From Methylobacterium sp. R2-1 (GTDB lineage Bacteria > Pseudomonadota > Alphaproteobacteria > Rhizobiales > Beijerinckiaceae), in assembly GCF_014191355.1 (NCBI RefSeq), contig NZ_JACHWM010000001.1, forward strand, positions 372,001 to 436,000: DNA of 64,000 bases, written 5' to 3'. The notes under the pieces are model-generated. The model had not been told where the DNA came from. It made no database searches and worked only from the letters and a program-made list of their open reading frames with translations. Made by a program: the position numbers and the translations under genes. Of this stretch, positions 25,577-36,765 are shown in pieces (the first letter of the stretch is position 1; each line of letters begins with the position of its first letter).

Positions 25577-27562
25577 ATGCAAGTCCGGATGAACTGCCTG
25601 CTGCGTTCGCCGGCCATTGGTGGCGTTCTGCTAGGTTTCGCAGCCATGATCGTGCTGCCGCAGCGGGCGCAAGCCTTCGATCTGTTCGGCCTGTTCGACT
25701 CCGAGGAGGAGCCGCCGGCGCCGACCGCCGGGGCGCTGCCCTACAGCCTGCGGATCACCGGCACCGACGACTCGGACATCCTCCGCGCGCTTCAAGACAC
25801 TTCGACGCTCTATCGTCTGCGCCAGGAGGCGCCGCCGGACGGGGAGGGGCTAGTGCGGCGCGCCGAGGCGGATCTGCGCCGCCTGACCGATGTTCTATCC
25901 GGCTACGGCTACTATCAAGGAACGGTGTCGATCCGCATAGACGGCGTCCCGGTGGGTGGGGAGGCATCGCTGGCCGTCGCCTCCCGCGCCGCAGAGATCT
26001 CTCTCGCGCGCGCTCTGGTGCCCGTGAAGATCGCGGTCGATCTCGGGCCCGCCTACACCCTGCGCAGCGTGCGCGCCCTCGACCCGCGCGGCCGTCCCTT
26101 TTCGGAGGAGGTGCTGCCCGAGCGCTTTACCCGCACCGATGACGACGTCCCGGCCCGCTCGGCCACGGTGCTTGCCCGCGAGGCGAAGATCGTCGACCGC
26201 TTCCGCGCCCTCGGCCACCCCTTCGCCAAGGCGGTGAGCCGCGACCCCGTCGTGGACGACGCGGCGCATGTCATGGACGTGACCTTCACCATCGATCCGG
26301 GGCCGATGGCCGGGCTCGGCGAGGTCTCGGTCAAGGCGACCGACGGCATTGATCCGGCGGTGGTCCGCTCGTTCATCTATTCCGAGCCGGGCGATCCCTA
26401 CTCGCCGAAGGCGGTCGCCGACATCCGTCGCTCGGTGGCCCGCATCGAGGGCCTCGGCGCCGTCCGCGTGCGGGAGGGCGAGAGCCTCGACGCGCAGGGC
26501 AACCTGCCGATCTTCGTGGAGGTGAGCGAGCGCGAGCGAAACCTCATCGGTGTCTCGGCGCGCTACTCCACCGTCGACGGGCCGGGCGTGCGGGCCTACT
26601 ACGCCAACCGCAACCTGTGGGGCGGCGGCGAGACCCTGCGCCTCGATGCCGACATCTACTATCTCGGCCTCGGCTACGATCCGTTCGCGACTCAGCGCAA
26701 GCTCGCCGGCATCGATACGACCGGGCTGGGCGGACGCCTCTCCGCCACCTTCGTCAAACCGGCACTCGGCGGCACCCGCAACGACCTCCTGGCGAACGCC
26801 TTCGTCACCCGCGAGGTGCAGCAGAGCTATTTCGTGGACGCGGCCGGCGCCTCGGTGGCGGTCCGCCATCGCTTCTCCGACACCTTCTCGGCCCAGATCG
26901 GCCTCGACGGACAGGTCGGCCGCTCGAAGGATGCCATCGGCACGGTCGATTACCGTCTGATCGGCGTGCCGCTCTCCGTCACCTACGACTCGACCGACAG
27001 CCTGCTCGATCCCACCGAAGGTTTTCGGGTGATCGCGTCCGCCGCGCCCTATCCCGGCTTCCTCGGCTCGGATCCGGGCATCTTCGTCGCGAAGGCTCAA
27101 GGTTCGACCTACTACTCGCTGGACGACGAGAGGAAATACGTGCTTGCCGGCCGTATCGGCTTCGGTTCGGTCTCGGGGGCGCGGCTCGACGAGATCCCAG
27201 ACAATTTCCGCTTCTTTGCCGGCGGCGGCGGCTCGGTGCGCGGCTTCGCCTTCCGCACCCTCGGCCCGCGTGGCCCCTTCAACCTGCCGATTGGCGGGCG
27301 TAGCCTGCTGGAAGCCTCGATCGAGGCCCGCATCAAGATCACCGACACCATCGGCATCGTGCCCTTCTTCGACGCGGGCACCGCCTTCGCCTCGACGCTG
27401 CCGGATTTCGATGAGCGTATCCGCAAGGCCGCGGGCATCGGCGTCCGCTACTATACCGGCATCGGTCCGATCCGCGCCGACCTCGCCTTCCCGCTCGACC
27501 GGATCAAGGGAAACCGCGAACTGCCGGCCGCCCTGTACATCAGTCTCGGACAGGCGTTCTGA
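25577..27562 (+). CDS. tamA: TamA, outer-membrane translocation and assembly module
   Basis: 661 residues from ATG 25577 (ATG 25589 is an alternative). A signal peptide ends in QRAQA before FDLFGLF. POTRA domains cover about 60-300, with the last ending in NLPIFVEVSERERNLIGVSARYST. The C-terminal half is a 16-stranded Omp85 barrel, with the lid-lock type element GGGGSVRGF and a terminal Phe (ISLGQAF) as insertion signal. With TamB it exports or inserts outer-membrane proteins and is implicated in phospholipid transport to the outer membrane. tamB starts at the base after the stop codon, the usual conserved pairing. Confidence 0.93.
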   Translation: MQVRMNCLLRSPAIGGVLLGFAAMIVLPQRAQAFDLFGLFDSEEEPPAPTAGALPYSLRITGTDDSDILRALQDTSTLYRLRQEAPPDGEGLVRRAEADLRRLTDVLSGYGYYQGTVSIRIDGVPVGGEASLAVASRAAEISLARALVPVKIAVDLGPAYTLRSVRALDPRGRPFSEEVLPERFTRTDDDVPARSATVLAREAKIVDRFRALGHPFAKAVSRDPVVDDAAHVMDVTFTIDPGPMAGLGEVSVKATDGIDPAVVRSFIYSEPGDPYSPKAVADIRRSVARIEGLGAVRVREGESLDAQGNLPIFVEVSERERNLIGVSARYSTVDGPGVRAYYANRNLWGGGETLRLDADIYYLGLGYDPFATQRKLAGIDTTGLGGRLSATFVKPALGGTRNDLLANAFVTREVQQSYFVDAAGASVAVRHRFSDTFSAQIGLDGQVGRSKDAIGTVDYRLIGVPLSVTYDSTDSLLDPTEGFRVIASAAPYPGFLGSDPGIFVAKAQGSTYYSLDDERKYVLAGRIGFGSVSGARLDEIPDNFRFFAGGGGSVRGFAFRTLGPRGPFNLPIGGRSLLEASIEARIKITDTIGIVPFFDAGTAFASTLPDFDERIRKAAGIGVRYYTGIGPIRADLAFPLDRIKGNRELPAALYISLGQAF

Positions 27563-30500
27563 ATGGAATTCCCGCGTCGCCGGCACCGCCAAAGTCTCTC
27601 CCGCTGTTCGGGAGAGGGGCGTCCCCATGCGCGTGGACGATGGATCCTGACGGCCACGTTCCTGTCGGTCGCGCTGCTTCTCGCCGCCTTCGCTACCGAT
27701 GGCACACGCGCCGCCGATGGCGAGAAGACAGTGCTCGGCGGCCTCCTGTCGAAGGCGCTCTCGACGCCCTCGTCGCAGGTCGCGATCGGAGCCGTCGACG
27801 GCGCCCTTTCCTCGGACGCCACCATTCGCGACGTCGTCATCAGCGATTCCGACGGGCCGTGGCTGAAGCTCGACCGCGCCCGGTTGGTCTGGCGTCGTCT
27901 GGCGCTTCTGTCCGGCCGGCTCGAAGTCGACAGCCTGGAGATCGGCCGGCTCGAAGTGCTGCGCCGGCCGGTGCCCGGCCCGACCCCGGCAGAGGCCGAG
28001 CCCGATGGCAGCCTGCTGCCTGATCTGCCCGTGAAGGTCGAGATCAAGGCCTTCGCGCTGGCCGAACTGGTGCTGGGCGAGAGCGTCGCGGGCCAACCGG
28101 CGCGGCTCGCAGGTGACGGCAAGGCGAGGCTCGGCAACCCCTCCGAGGGGCTCGATGTCAGCGCGGATTTTCGCCGGCTCGACGCGGCCGGGCGCTTCGT
28201 CGCCCGGCTCCTGTTTGTGCCCAAGGGCGAGCGCCTGGAGCTGAAGGCCAGCCTGATCGAGCCTCAGGGCGGCCTCCTCTCAAAAGCTGCGAACCTTCCC
28301 GGCACACCGCCGATCAACTTCGACCTGGATGGGCGCGGCACCCTCGATTCCTTCAACGCGAAGCTCGATTTCGACGCCGGCCCCGAGATCGGCGCGAAGG
28401 GCGGCGCCCGTCTCTCGCGCATCGGTACGGATCGGCGCCTGAGCCTCGACCTGACCTCGCGCATCGAGGGCCTCGTGCCGGGCCCAGCGGCGGCGATCTT
28501 TTCCGGCGAGACCAAGCTCGACGGCGGCATGGCTTTCTCCGATACGGGCTCCTTCCGCATCGACCGGCTCGACCTCGCCTCCCGCACCGCGCGGCTCGGG
28601 ATCGGCGGCACCCTGACCGCCGACCGGGTGGCGGATTTCACGATCTCCGCCCGTGCCCTTCCGACAGAGGGCGGCGTCACCAAGGCCGCCGAGGCAGAGC
28701 TGGAAACCCTGGTCTTCGACGGCAGCCTCAAGGGGCCGCTCTCCTCGCCGCGGGTGAAAGGCAACCTCAAGGCTGCCGGCCTGCGCACGAAGGAATCGAC
28801 CCTGGAGCGCGTCGAGGCGCTGCTGAGCGTCGAGCCCCAAGGGACCGGCCGGACAGGCACCGATCCGAAGGCGCAGCTTTTCGCCATCACCGCCGACGCG
28901 GCACTGGAGGGCCTGCGCCTCGCCGATCCTGCGCTCCGCCGCGCCGTGGGCAGCCGCGCCAAGCTGGTCCTGCGCGCCGCCGCCGGCTCGGACGGCATCC
29001 TCGATGTCACGACGCTCACCATCGATTCCGACACCGCCCGCGCCGCCTATGCCGGCCGCATCGGTCAGAACACGCTCACCGGCACACTCGAAGCGGCGCT
29101 CGCGGATATCGGCGCTTTCTCCGGCGTGGCGGGCCGGACGCTCGCCGGCCGCCTCGATGCCAGGGCGACGCTGAGCGGTGATCCGGCCCGCAAGGCACTC
29201 TCCGCCGATCTCGACCTGCGCGGCGGCGGTCTCGTCCTCGGCGAGCCCACCGCCGACCGCCTCGTCGGTCGCGCGCCGACCCTGACGGGGCGCGTATCGC
29301 AGACCTATGACGGCTACGGCTTCGATCGCCTGCGTTTCGAGGGGACCGGGCTCGCCGCCACCCTCCAGGGGCAGGCCAACGCCAAGTCCGCCGACGTGGC
29401 CGCCCGGGTCGATCTCAAGAATCTCTCGGCCCTCGACGAGCGGCTGTCTGGCCTGGCGAGCGCCGACGCGCGGCTGACCGGTTCTCTCCTGAAGCCGGCC
29501 GTCACCGCCGCACTTCGCGCCCCGGACGTGACCGCCAACGGCCGCCCAATCCGAGATCTGCGCCTCGACGCGGTGCTGAGCGACCTGCGCGACGCCCTCG
29601 ACGGAACGGTGCGCATGAGCGGCGACATCGCTGGCAAGCCGCTGCGGGCCGAGGCCCATGTCGCCCGGCCGGGCCGGAGCGACTACGCCCTCGATCGGCT
29701 CACCTTCGCCCTCGGCTCCGTCTCGGCGGACGGACAGGCTGTGGTCGATGCCGGGAGCCTCCTCACGGAGGGCACTCTGACGGTGCGCGCAGGAAATCTC
29801 GGCGACCTGTCGCCGCTCGCCCTCGCGCCCATGGGTGGCAGCCTCGACGCGGCGGTGTCGCTCTCCCGTGCGGGCGGGCGCCAGGATGCAAGCATCCGCG
29901 CCACGGGCACGAGCCTGCGCTACGACACGTTCGGTCTCGCGAGGCTCGATGCGGACCTCACCGGCCGCGATCTGCGGGCGCATCCGGTCATCGACGGCCA
30001 TGCCACCCTCGACCGCCTCGTCGCCGCGGGCCAGAGCGTCGATACGGTGCGGCTCACCGCCAGCGGCACGGCCGCGGCGAGCGACATCACGCTCACGGCG
30101 CAGGCTCGCGGCTTCGCTCTCGATGGCGCCGCTCGACTGATCCCGGCCGAGCGCACCCGGATCGAGATCGCCCGGTTCTCGGCGCAGCGCGGCAGCGACC
30201 GCTTGGCGCTTGCAGGCCCTGCTGCCATCACGCTCGATCAGGGCTCGGCACTGATCGAAAATCTCGTCGTAGCCGCTGGGCCGGGCCGGATCAGCGTGCA
30301 GGGAAGAGCCGGGTCCGATCTCGACCTCAAGCTCGGCATCCGCGCCCTGCCGCTGTCGCTCGCGCGGATCGCGAGCCCGAGTCTCGCGCTGTCCGGCACG
30401 CTGGAGGGTGAGGCCGATCTGCGTGGCACCGCCGCACGGCCGGAGGGGCGTTACGCCCTCACCGTCGCCGGCCTCGTGACGCCCGAAACCCGCAAGGCCG

Positions 30501-31966
30501 GCCTGCCGCCGATCACCGCCCGCGCAAGCGGTCGGCTCGCCGACGGCGAGGCCAGCATCGACGGACGGGTCTCGGCCGGGCGCGGCGCCGACGTGACCGT
30601 GACGGGCACGGTCCCCGTCGAGGCCGGCGGCGGATTGAGCCTGCGCGCCCGCGGCAACCTCGACGCGGCGCTCGCCAACTCGATGCTGAGCGTCAGCGGC
30701 CAGCGGGTCGCGGGCCGGATCGTGCTCGATGCCGGTGTGACCGGGACGGTCGCCGCACCGAAGGTGGAGGGCTCTGCGACGCTTTCCGGCGGCAGCCTCA
30801 CCGATCCGCTCAACGGCATCCGCATCACCGACATCCAGGGCCGCGTTACGGGTCGCGGCGACACCATCGTCATCGAGCGGCTGACCGCCGCGACTCGCAA
30901 CGGCGGGCGCCTCGCCGTGGACGGCCGCGTCGCCGTCGAGCCGGCTTCGGGTTTTCCCGGCACGCTCCGCATCACCGCCGACCGGGCCGAGCTGGTCTCA
31001 AGCCCGCTGATGACGGCGGTGTCGAGCCTCAACCTCGCCCTGTCGGGGCCGCTTGCCCGCAAGCCGGTCATCAAGGGCCGGGTCGATGTCGTCTCCATCG
31101 ACGTGTCGGTGCCCGACCGCCTGCCCGCCACGGTGCAGCCGCTGCCGGGCATCCGCCGGGTGAATGTGACCCCCGAAGTGCGCGAACGTCTCGCCAAGCG
31201 GGCCGAGCGCAAGGCGCAGATCGAGGCGGCGAACCGCCGGAAGAAGGCGGCCCCGCCCTTCGACGCCGATCTCGACGTGACCGTGAGCGCACCGAACCGC
31301 ATCTTCGTCCGCGGGCGCGGGATCGATGCGGAACTCGGCGGCGAGCTGCATGTCACCGGCTCGTCGCGCGATCCGCGGGCCAACGGCGACTTCTCGCTGC
31401 GCCGCGGCGTCTTCAGCCTCGTCGGACAGCGCCTCGACTTCACCCGCGGCCGGGTACTCTTCGCGGGCGATCTCGCCCAGCCCGACCTCGACTTTGCCGC
31501 CGAGACCAAGGCCGCGGATGTCACCGCTCGCATCGCGGTCACGGGCCCGGCATCCCAGCCCGATTTCGCGCTCTCCTCCGATCCGAGCCTGCCGCAGGAT
31601 GAGATCCTGTCGCGCATCCTGTTCAAGAAGGCGGCGGCCGGACTCTCACCGTTTCAGGCGCTGCAATTGGCGCAGGCCGTGGCGCAGCTTTCCGGCGGGG
31701 CAGGCGGCCCCGACGTGTTCGAGTCGGCCCGCAAGAGTCTCGGCCTCGACAGCCTCGATGTCTCTACGGGCGCGAGCGGAGGGCCGGCGGTCGGCGCCTC
31801 GCGCTACATCAACGACCGCATCAGCGTCGGCGTGAAGGCCGGCGCCAAGCCGGCCGACACCGCCGCGACGATCAATTACGACGTGACGCGGCGGATCAAG
31901 CTCAACGGCGAGGCCGGCAGCGACGGCCGCACCTCGGTCGGCGTCGGCGCGGAATGGGAGTGGTAG
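27563..31966 (+). CDS. tamB: TamB, inner-membrane-anchored translocation/assembly protein
   Basis: 1467 residues, the typical size of TamB (AsmA-like superfamily). A single membrane anchor at about 30-50 (LTATFLSVALLLAAFATDG) is followed by a long repetitive beta-helical region, with many repeats of the type LDGxAxLxxLxxxG. The conserved DUF490/TamB domain is C-terminal, with ANGDFSLRRGVFSLVGQRLDF, RVLFAGDLAQPDLDFAAET and QDEILSRILFKKAAAGLSPF. It forms a hydrophobic groove spanning the periplasm from the inner membrane to TamA and is linked to lipid transport and outer-membrane protein assembly. It begins directly after tamA with no spacer, so translation is coupled. Confidence 0.94.
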   Translation: MEFPRRRHRQSLSRCSGEGRPHARGRWILTATFLSVALLLAAFATDGTRAADGEKTVLGGLLSKALSTPSSQVAIGAVDGALSSDATIRDVVISDSDGPWLKLDRARLVWRRLALLSGRLEVDSLEIGRLEVLRRPVPGPTPAEAEPDGSLLPDLPVKVEIKAFALAELVLGESVAGQPARLAGDGKARLGNPSEGLDVSADFRRLDAAGRFVARLLFVPKGERLELKASLIEPQGGLLSKAANLPGTPPINFDLDGRGTLDSFNAKLDFDAGPEIGAKGGARLSRIGTDRRLSLDLTSRIEGLVPGPAAAIFSGETKLDGGMAFSDTGSFRIDRLDLASRTARLGIGGTLTADRVADFTISARALPTEGGVTKAAEAELETLVFDGSLKGPLSSPRVKGNLKAAGLRTKESTLERVEALLSVEPQGTGRTGTDPKAQLFAITADAALEGLRLADPALRRAVGSRAKLVLRAAAGSDGILDVTTLTIDSDTARAAYAGRIGQNTLTGTLEAALADIGAFSGVAGRTLAGRLDARATLSGDPARKALSADLDLRGGGLVLGEPTADRLVGRAPTLTGRVSQTYDGYGFDRLRFEGTGLAATLQGQANAKSADVAARVDLKNLSALDERLSGLASADARLTGSLLKPAVTAALRAPDVTANGRPIRDLRLDAVLSDLRDALDGTVRMSGDIAGKPLRAEAHVARPGRSDYALDRLTFALGSVSADGQAVVDAGSLLTEGTLTVRAGNLGDLSPLALAPMGGSLDAAVSLSRAGGRQDASIRATGTSLRYDTFGLARLDADLTGRDLRAHPVIDGHATLDRLVAAGQSVDTVRLTASGTAAASDITLTAQARGFALDGAARLIPAERTRIEIARFSAQRGSDRLALAGPAAITLDQGSALIENLVVAAGPGRISVQGRAGSDLDLKLGIRALPLSLARIASPSLALSGTLEGEADLRGTAARPEGRYALTVAGLVTPETRKAGLPPITARASGRLADGEASIDGRVSAGRGADVTVTGTVPVEAGGGLSLRARGNLDAALANSMLSVSGQRVAGRIVLDAGVTGTVAAPKVEGSATLSGGSLTDPLNGIRITDIQGRVTGRGDTIVIERLTAATRNGGRLAVDGRVAVEPASGFPGTLRITADRAELVSSPLMTAVSSLNLALSGPLARKPVIKGRVDVVSIDVSVPDRLPATVQPLPGIRRVNVTPEVRERLAKRAERKAQIEAANRRKKAAPPFDADLDVTVSAPNRIFVRGRGIDAELGGELHVTGSSRDPRANGDFSLRRGVFSLVGQRLDFTRGRVLFAGDLAQPDLDFAAETKAADVTARIAVTGPASQPDFALSSDPSLPQDEILSRILFKKAAAGLSPFQALQLAQAVAQLSGGAGGPDVFESARKSLGLDSLDVSTGASGGPAVGASRYINDRISVGVKAGAKPADTAATINYDVTRRIKLNGEAGSDGRTSVGVGAEWEW

Positions 31967-32024
31967 GCGGGCTCGCGGTAGTGAACCCGTCGATGTCGTC
32001 GTCACGAGAGGCGGCGAAGCGCTC

Positions 32025-32513
32025 CTACGGCTCCTTGAAGCCGTATTCCGGCACGCCCTCGTCGTTGCCGTAATACTTGTAGGGCAGGAACTTGCCCGAC
32101 ATGGCGAGCTTGACCCGGTCGCCCTTGTTGTTGGGCTCGCGCTCCATCGACATGTTGAAGTCGATCGCCGACATGATGCCGTCGCCGAATTCTTCCTGGA
32201 TCAGCTCCTTCCAGGTGGTGCCGTAGACCATCACCAGCTCGTAGAAGCGATAGATCAGCGGGTCGGTCGGCGGCATCTGCGGGATCGAGCCGCGATAGGG
32301 GGCCTCGTTCAGCATCCGCTCCTCGGCCTGGCTCAGCCCGAACAGCTCCGCGGCCTTCGCCGCCTGCGCCTTGGGCAGCTTCATCTGACCCATGCAGGCG
32401 GCGGTGATGAGGATCGGCGAGATGCCGCCGATCTGTTCCTGGATGTACTTCCAGGTCCAGCCCTTCTCGCGCTTGATGTCGAGGAGCTTCTCGGTGAGGT
32501 CTTCGCGCTTCAT
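32025..32513 (-). CDS. cynS: Cyanate hydratase (cyanase)
   Basis: Converts cyanate and bicarbonate to ammonia and CO2, detoxifying cyanate and supplying nitrogen. At 162 residues it is slightly longer than E. coli CynS (156). The catalytic residues are in place: Arg89 and Glu92 (LIYRFYELVMVYG) and Ser115 (GIMSAIDF), with the same spacing as Arg96, Glu99 and Ser122 of E. coli. The N-terminal helical domain (1-75) resembles a POU/HTH fold as in other cyanases. No cynT carbonic anhydrase or cynX transporter is adjacent. A consensus sigma-54 promoter lies about 155 bp upstream, and a sigma-54 activator gene is divergent, so control by that activator is likely. Confidence 0.96.
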   Translation of the reverse strand: MKREDLTEKLLDIKREKGWTWKYIQEQIGGISPILITAACMGQMKLPKAQAAKAAELFGLSQAEERMLNEAPYRGSIPQMPPTDPLIYRFYELVMVYGTTWKELIQEEFGDGIMSAIDFNMSMEREPNNKGDRVKLAMSGKFLPYKYYGNDEGVPEYGFKEP

Positions 32514-32679
32514 GCTTGTCTCCCTGCCGGTCGATGGCTGACTTCGATCGAGGCGGCCGCTCGGATGCGTGGGGGCGTCGCATCCGAACAGCCTGTCCGC
32601 TCCAGCCGGTTCGAGACCAACGGGAGCGGAACACTGATGACGCGCCGAACCTTCCAGTGTGTCATCGCTCAGCAGAACC

Positions 32680-32694
32680 GCAAGCGGCGTGCCA
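32680..32694 (-). promoter_or_regulatory. Sigma-54 (-24/-12) promoter reading toward cynS
   Basis: On the minus strand the sequence is TGGCACG-CCGC-TTGC, an exact match to the RpoN consensus TGGCACG-N4-TTGC. Transcription should start near 32668, leaving a leader of about 155 nt before the cynS ATG. Confidence 0.82.
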
Positions 32695-32750
32695 TAGCAG
32701 TTTCCGGGAATAAGTAGAGCTACAGCAACCGGTTAGCGTGATCTGGCGCG

Positions 32751-32785
32751 CCTACGAAATTTCGCCTATGACGAAATTTCGTAGG
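32751..32785. promoter_or_regulatory. Palindromic putative upstream activating sites
   Basis: CCTACGAAATTTCG (32751-32764) and CGAAATTTCGTAGG (32772-32785) are perfect inverted copies. Each contains the self-palindrome CGAAATTTCG (32755-32764 and 32772-32781). They lie about 85-115 bp upstream of the predicted cynS start site, the usual enhancer distance for sigma-54 activators. They also sit just before the activator's own start codon, the position for autoregulation. Confidence 0.72.
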
Positions 32786-32789
32786 AAAT

Positions 32790-34700
<1,911 letters not shown>

Positions 34701-34981
34701 TGGGCGGCAATCCCCATCCGGCCTTCTGCCGAGAGGCTTCGACCGCAACGCCCGTCGTCAGCGCCGGAACCGGGCCGCTGCGCCGCCGCAAGACCGGGTT
34801 CGACGCAAATGAACAGGCGACAATGGTTCCCGGCTTTGCCCTCCAGCCGGATCTGCAGACCTCATGCGATCGGCTAGCGACCTTGCCGACGATCGCGGCC
34901 GCCGGTGGCACAATGCCACGGTTATGGGCCTGCGCGACCGTCCACTGTTGACGGACAAGGCCGGAGGAATCTCGGCGGCTC
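34701..34981. other. Gap between convergent activator and peroxidase genes
   Basis: 281 bp between two convergent stop codons. No convincing gene, and no strong intrinsic terminator recognised. Confidence 0.35.
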
Positions 34982-36040
34982 TTACGGTGGCGGCGGCACG
35001 GGACCGATCGGCCGGTACGCCGGCCCGTCGGCCCCATCGTCGTTGAGGGATTCCATGAAAGCGATGAGATCGGCCTTCTCCCGCGCCGAGAGATGGAGCG
35101 GGCGGATGTCGCGGGAGCGGCTCGGCCGGTCGATGCCGCCGCGGTCATAGAGATCGACCACCTCGGATAGCGTCGCCAGCGAGCCGTTGTGCATATAGGG
35201 GGGGCGCCGCGCGACGTTACGCAGGGTCGGCGTCTTGAATGCGTGCCGTAAAGCCGTCGAAGTGGGAAAGAACCGTCCTCGGCCGATCGCGCCATCCTTG
35301 GCGACGCCGACGTCGTGGAACGAACCGTCGGTGAAGTTCCAGCCCGAATGGCAGGCCGCACAATTGGCCTTGCCGTTGAAAAGATCGAACCCACGCTTGG
35401 CGGATGCATCGACGGCGCGCGCATCGCCTTCCACCCAGCGGTCGAACGGTGCTCGACCGGAGACGATCAGGCGCTGGAAGGTGGCGAGCGCTTGCTCGAT
35501 ACGCGCCTCTGTGACCGGGTTGCCATCCGGTGCGGGCTCCGGGAACGCAGTCTTGAAAGCCGCTACGTATTTCGGATCGGCGGAGAGGCGTCGGACCATC
35601 TCCTCGGGCGGCATGTTCATGTTGCCGGGAGCGGTCAAAGGCGTGCGGGCAACGGTTTCGAGGCCGATGAACTTGCCGTCCCAGCCGTAGATCGTATCGG
35701 TCCAGGCGACGTTGAGCAGCGTCGGTGTGCGGAAATCCATGACTCCGCCGTCGCTGCGGGGCGCGCGCGGGTTCGAGTCGGTCCAGTCCTGCCCAGGGAT
35801 GTGGCAGGTTGCGCAGGTCCGGTCGCCGTCGCGAGAGAGGATCGGCTCGAAAAACAGTGAACGGCCGAGTTCCGCCTTGGCCGCTTGGTAGGCATTGTCT
35901 TGGGGGAAAGGGATCGTCGTCGGCCGCCGGTAATCGGCAAGCGCCACCGACCGGTCGGGTTCGCCGTTCGTGGCGACCGCCAAGCCTCCTAAGAGGATCG
36001 TCAGGAGGGCTGCCGCGCCCCCCACGAATTTCCAAGCCAT
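34982..36040 (-). CDS. Di-haem cytochrome c peroxidase / MauG-like protein
   Basis: 352 residues, with an N-terminal signal or anchor segment (about 5-24). Two covalent haem sites are present: CATCH (76-80, N-terminal haem) and CAACH (227-231, C-terminal haem). Family motifs RTPTLLNVAWT, GWDGKFIGLE and FKTPTLRNVARRPPYMHNG are clear. This family contains cytochrome c peroxidases, which remove periplasmic H2O2, and MauG enzymes, which mature tryptophan-derived cofactors; sequence alone does not separate them here. No mau genes for methylamine dehydrogenase are in the window. The start has GAGG 5 nt upstream. A cupredoxin gene is transcribed just upstream in the same direction and could be its electron donor. 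Confidence 0.9.
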   Translation of the reverse strand: MAWKFVGGAAALLTILLGGLAVATNGEPDRSVALADYRRPTTIPFPQDNAYQAAKAELGRSLFFEPILSRDGDRTCATCHIPGQDWTDSNPRAPRSDGGVMDFRTPTLLNVAWTDTIYGWDGKFIGLETVARTPLTAPGNMNMPPEEMVRRLSADPKYVAAFKTAFPEPAPDGNPVTEARIEQALATFQRLIVSGRAPFDRWVEGDARAVDASAKRGFDLFNGKANCAACHSGWNFTDGSFHDVGVAKDGAIGRGRFFPTSTALRHAFKTPTLRNVARRPPYMHNGSLATLSEVVDLYDRGGIDRPSRSRDIRPLHLSAREKADLIAFMESLNDDGADGPAYRPIGPVPPPP

Positions 36041-36209
36041 TCCAACCTCGATGGGAATGAGGTTGCGGGGGCTGGATTAAATTTCGATTAACGCAAGTTC
36101 ACCATCTCGTCGCTATCCATCAAGGCCGGCTTGCCTTCGAGGACAGCGACTAGCCAATAGCCTGTCGACTAACCTAGATCTGTTATTGGGATTCGGCGAC
36201 GGACGGTTC

Positions 36210-36581
36210 TTATTTGACGGACACCGCAAGCTTCATCTTCGGGTGGATGCCGCACAGAACGGTGAATTGCCCTGCTTTAGGGAAGTAGACGACGGTTTTG
36301 CTCCCCGGAACCTGCTCGCCGATGTCGAAGCTGAATTCCGGATTGTCGAGATAGGCGTGGTGCACGAGCTCACCGTCGTCGTTGACGATGGCAATGGCTT
36401 CGCCGGCCCTGAGTGAGACCGCACCCGGTGCGAAAGCCCGGCCCTTCTGCATCACACGGTAGGAGGACGCATCGCCCGTCAGCGCGAGCGCCGTGCCGGA
36501 CGCGACGACGGATGCGAGCAACAGGAACGAGCCCGCGCGCCTCGGGGCGAATGCACACCACACCCGGCACGCGTCACTCAT
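36210..36581 (-). CDS. Small secreted cupredoxin (plastocyanin/azurin-like)
   Basis: 123 residues with a signal peptide (hydrophobic core about 17-34). The mature part is a single cupredoxin domain. Type I copper ligands are His74 or His75 (LVHHAYLD) and the C-terminal CGIHPKM cluster with Cys110, His113 and Met116. It is therefore a periplasmic one-electron carrier. The gene lies 169 bp upstream of the di-haem peroxidase on the same strand, and cupredoxins are known donors to such peroxidases, so a working pair is a reasonable inference. Similar proteins are often labelled methylamine-utilisation proteins, without evidence in this context. Confidence 0.87.
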   Translation of the reverse strand: MSDACRVWCAFAPRRAGSFLLLASVVASGTALALTGDASSYRVMQKGRAFAPGAVSLRAGEAIAIVNDDGELVHHAYLDNPEFSFDIGEQVPGSKTVVYFPKAGQFTVLCGIHPKMKLAVSVK

Positions 36582-36765
36582 GCCTCTCTCCCCCTACTTC
36601 GAGGGCGCCCCCGCGCGCTCGTCAATGTTGAATGAGCGTTCGTAAGGTTGCGTTCGCATTAACATCGCCAGAGAATTCCAGGGCTATGCTAAGAAAATCG
36701 AGCACGTTGTAGATTACCTTAACGCTTGTCGGACATGCTGGCCGCGAGTAGCGAGCGTTTGCCCG

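Noticed and set aside
25895..28096. Long minus-strand open frame opposite tamA and tamB
   Set aside because: Spans two clearly coding genes on the other strand and has no family signature.
28280..30001. Long minus-strand open frame opposite tamB
   Set aside because: Mirror of tamB's repetitive coding pattern; no start signal or domain.
34982..36581. Part of a methylamine utilisation (mau) cluster
   Set aside because: A MauG-like gene and a cupredoxin are present, but no methylamine dehydrogenase subunits or other mau genes are nearby.
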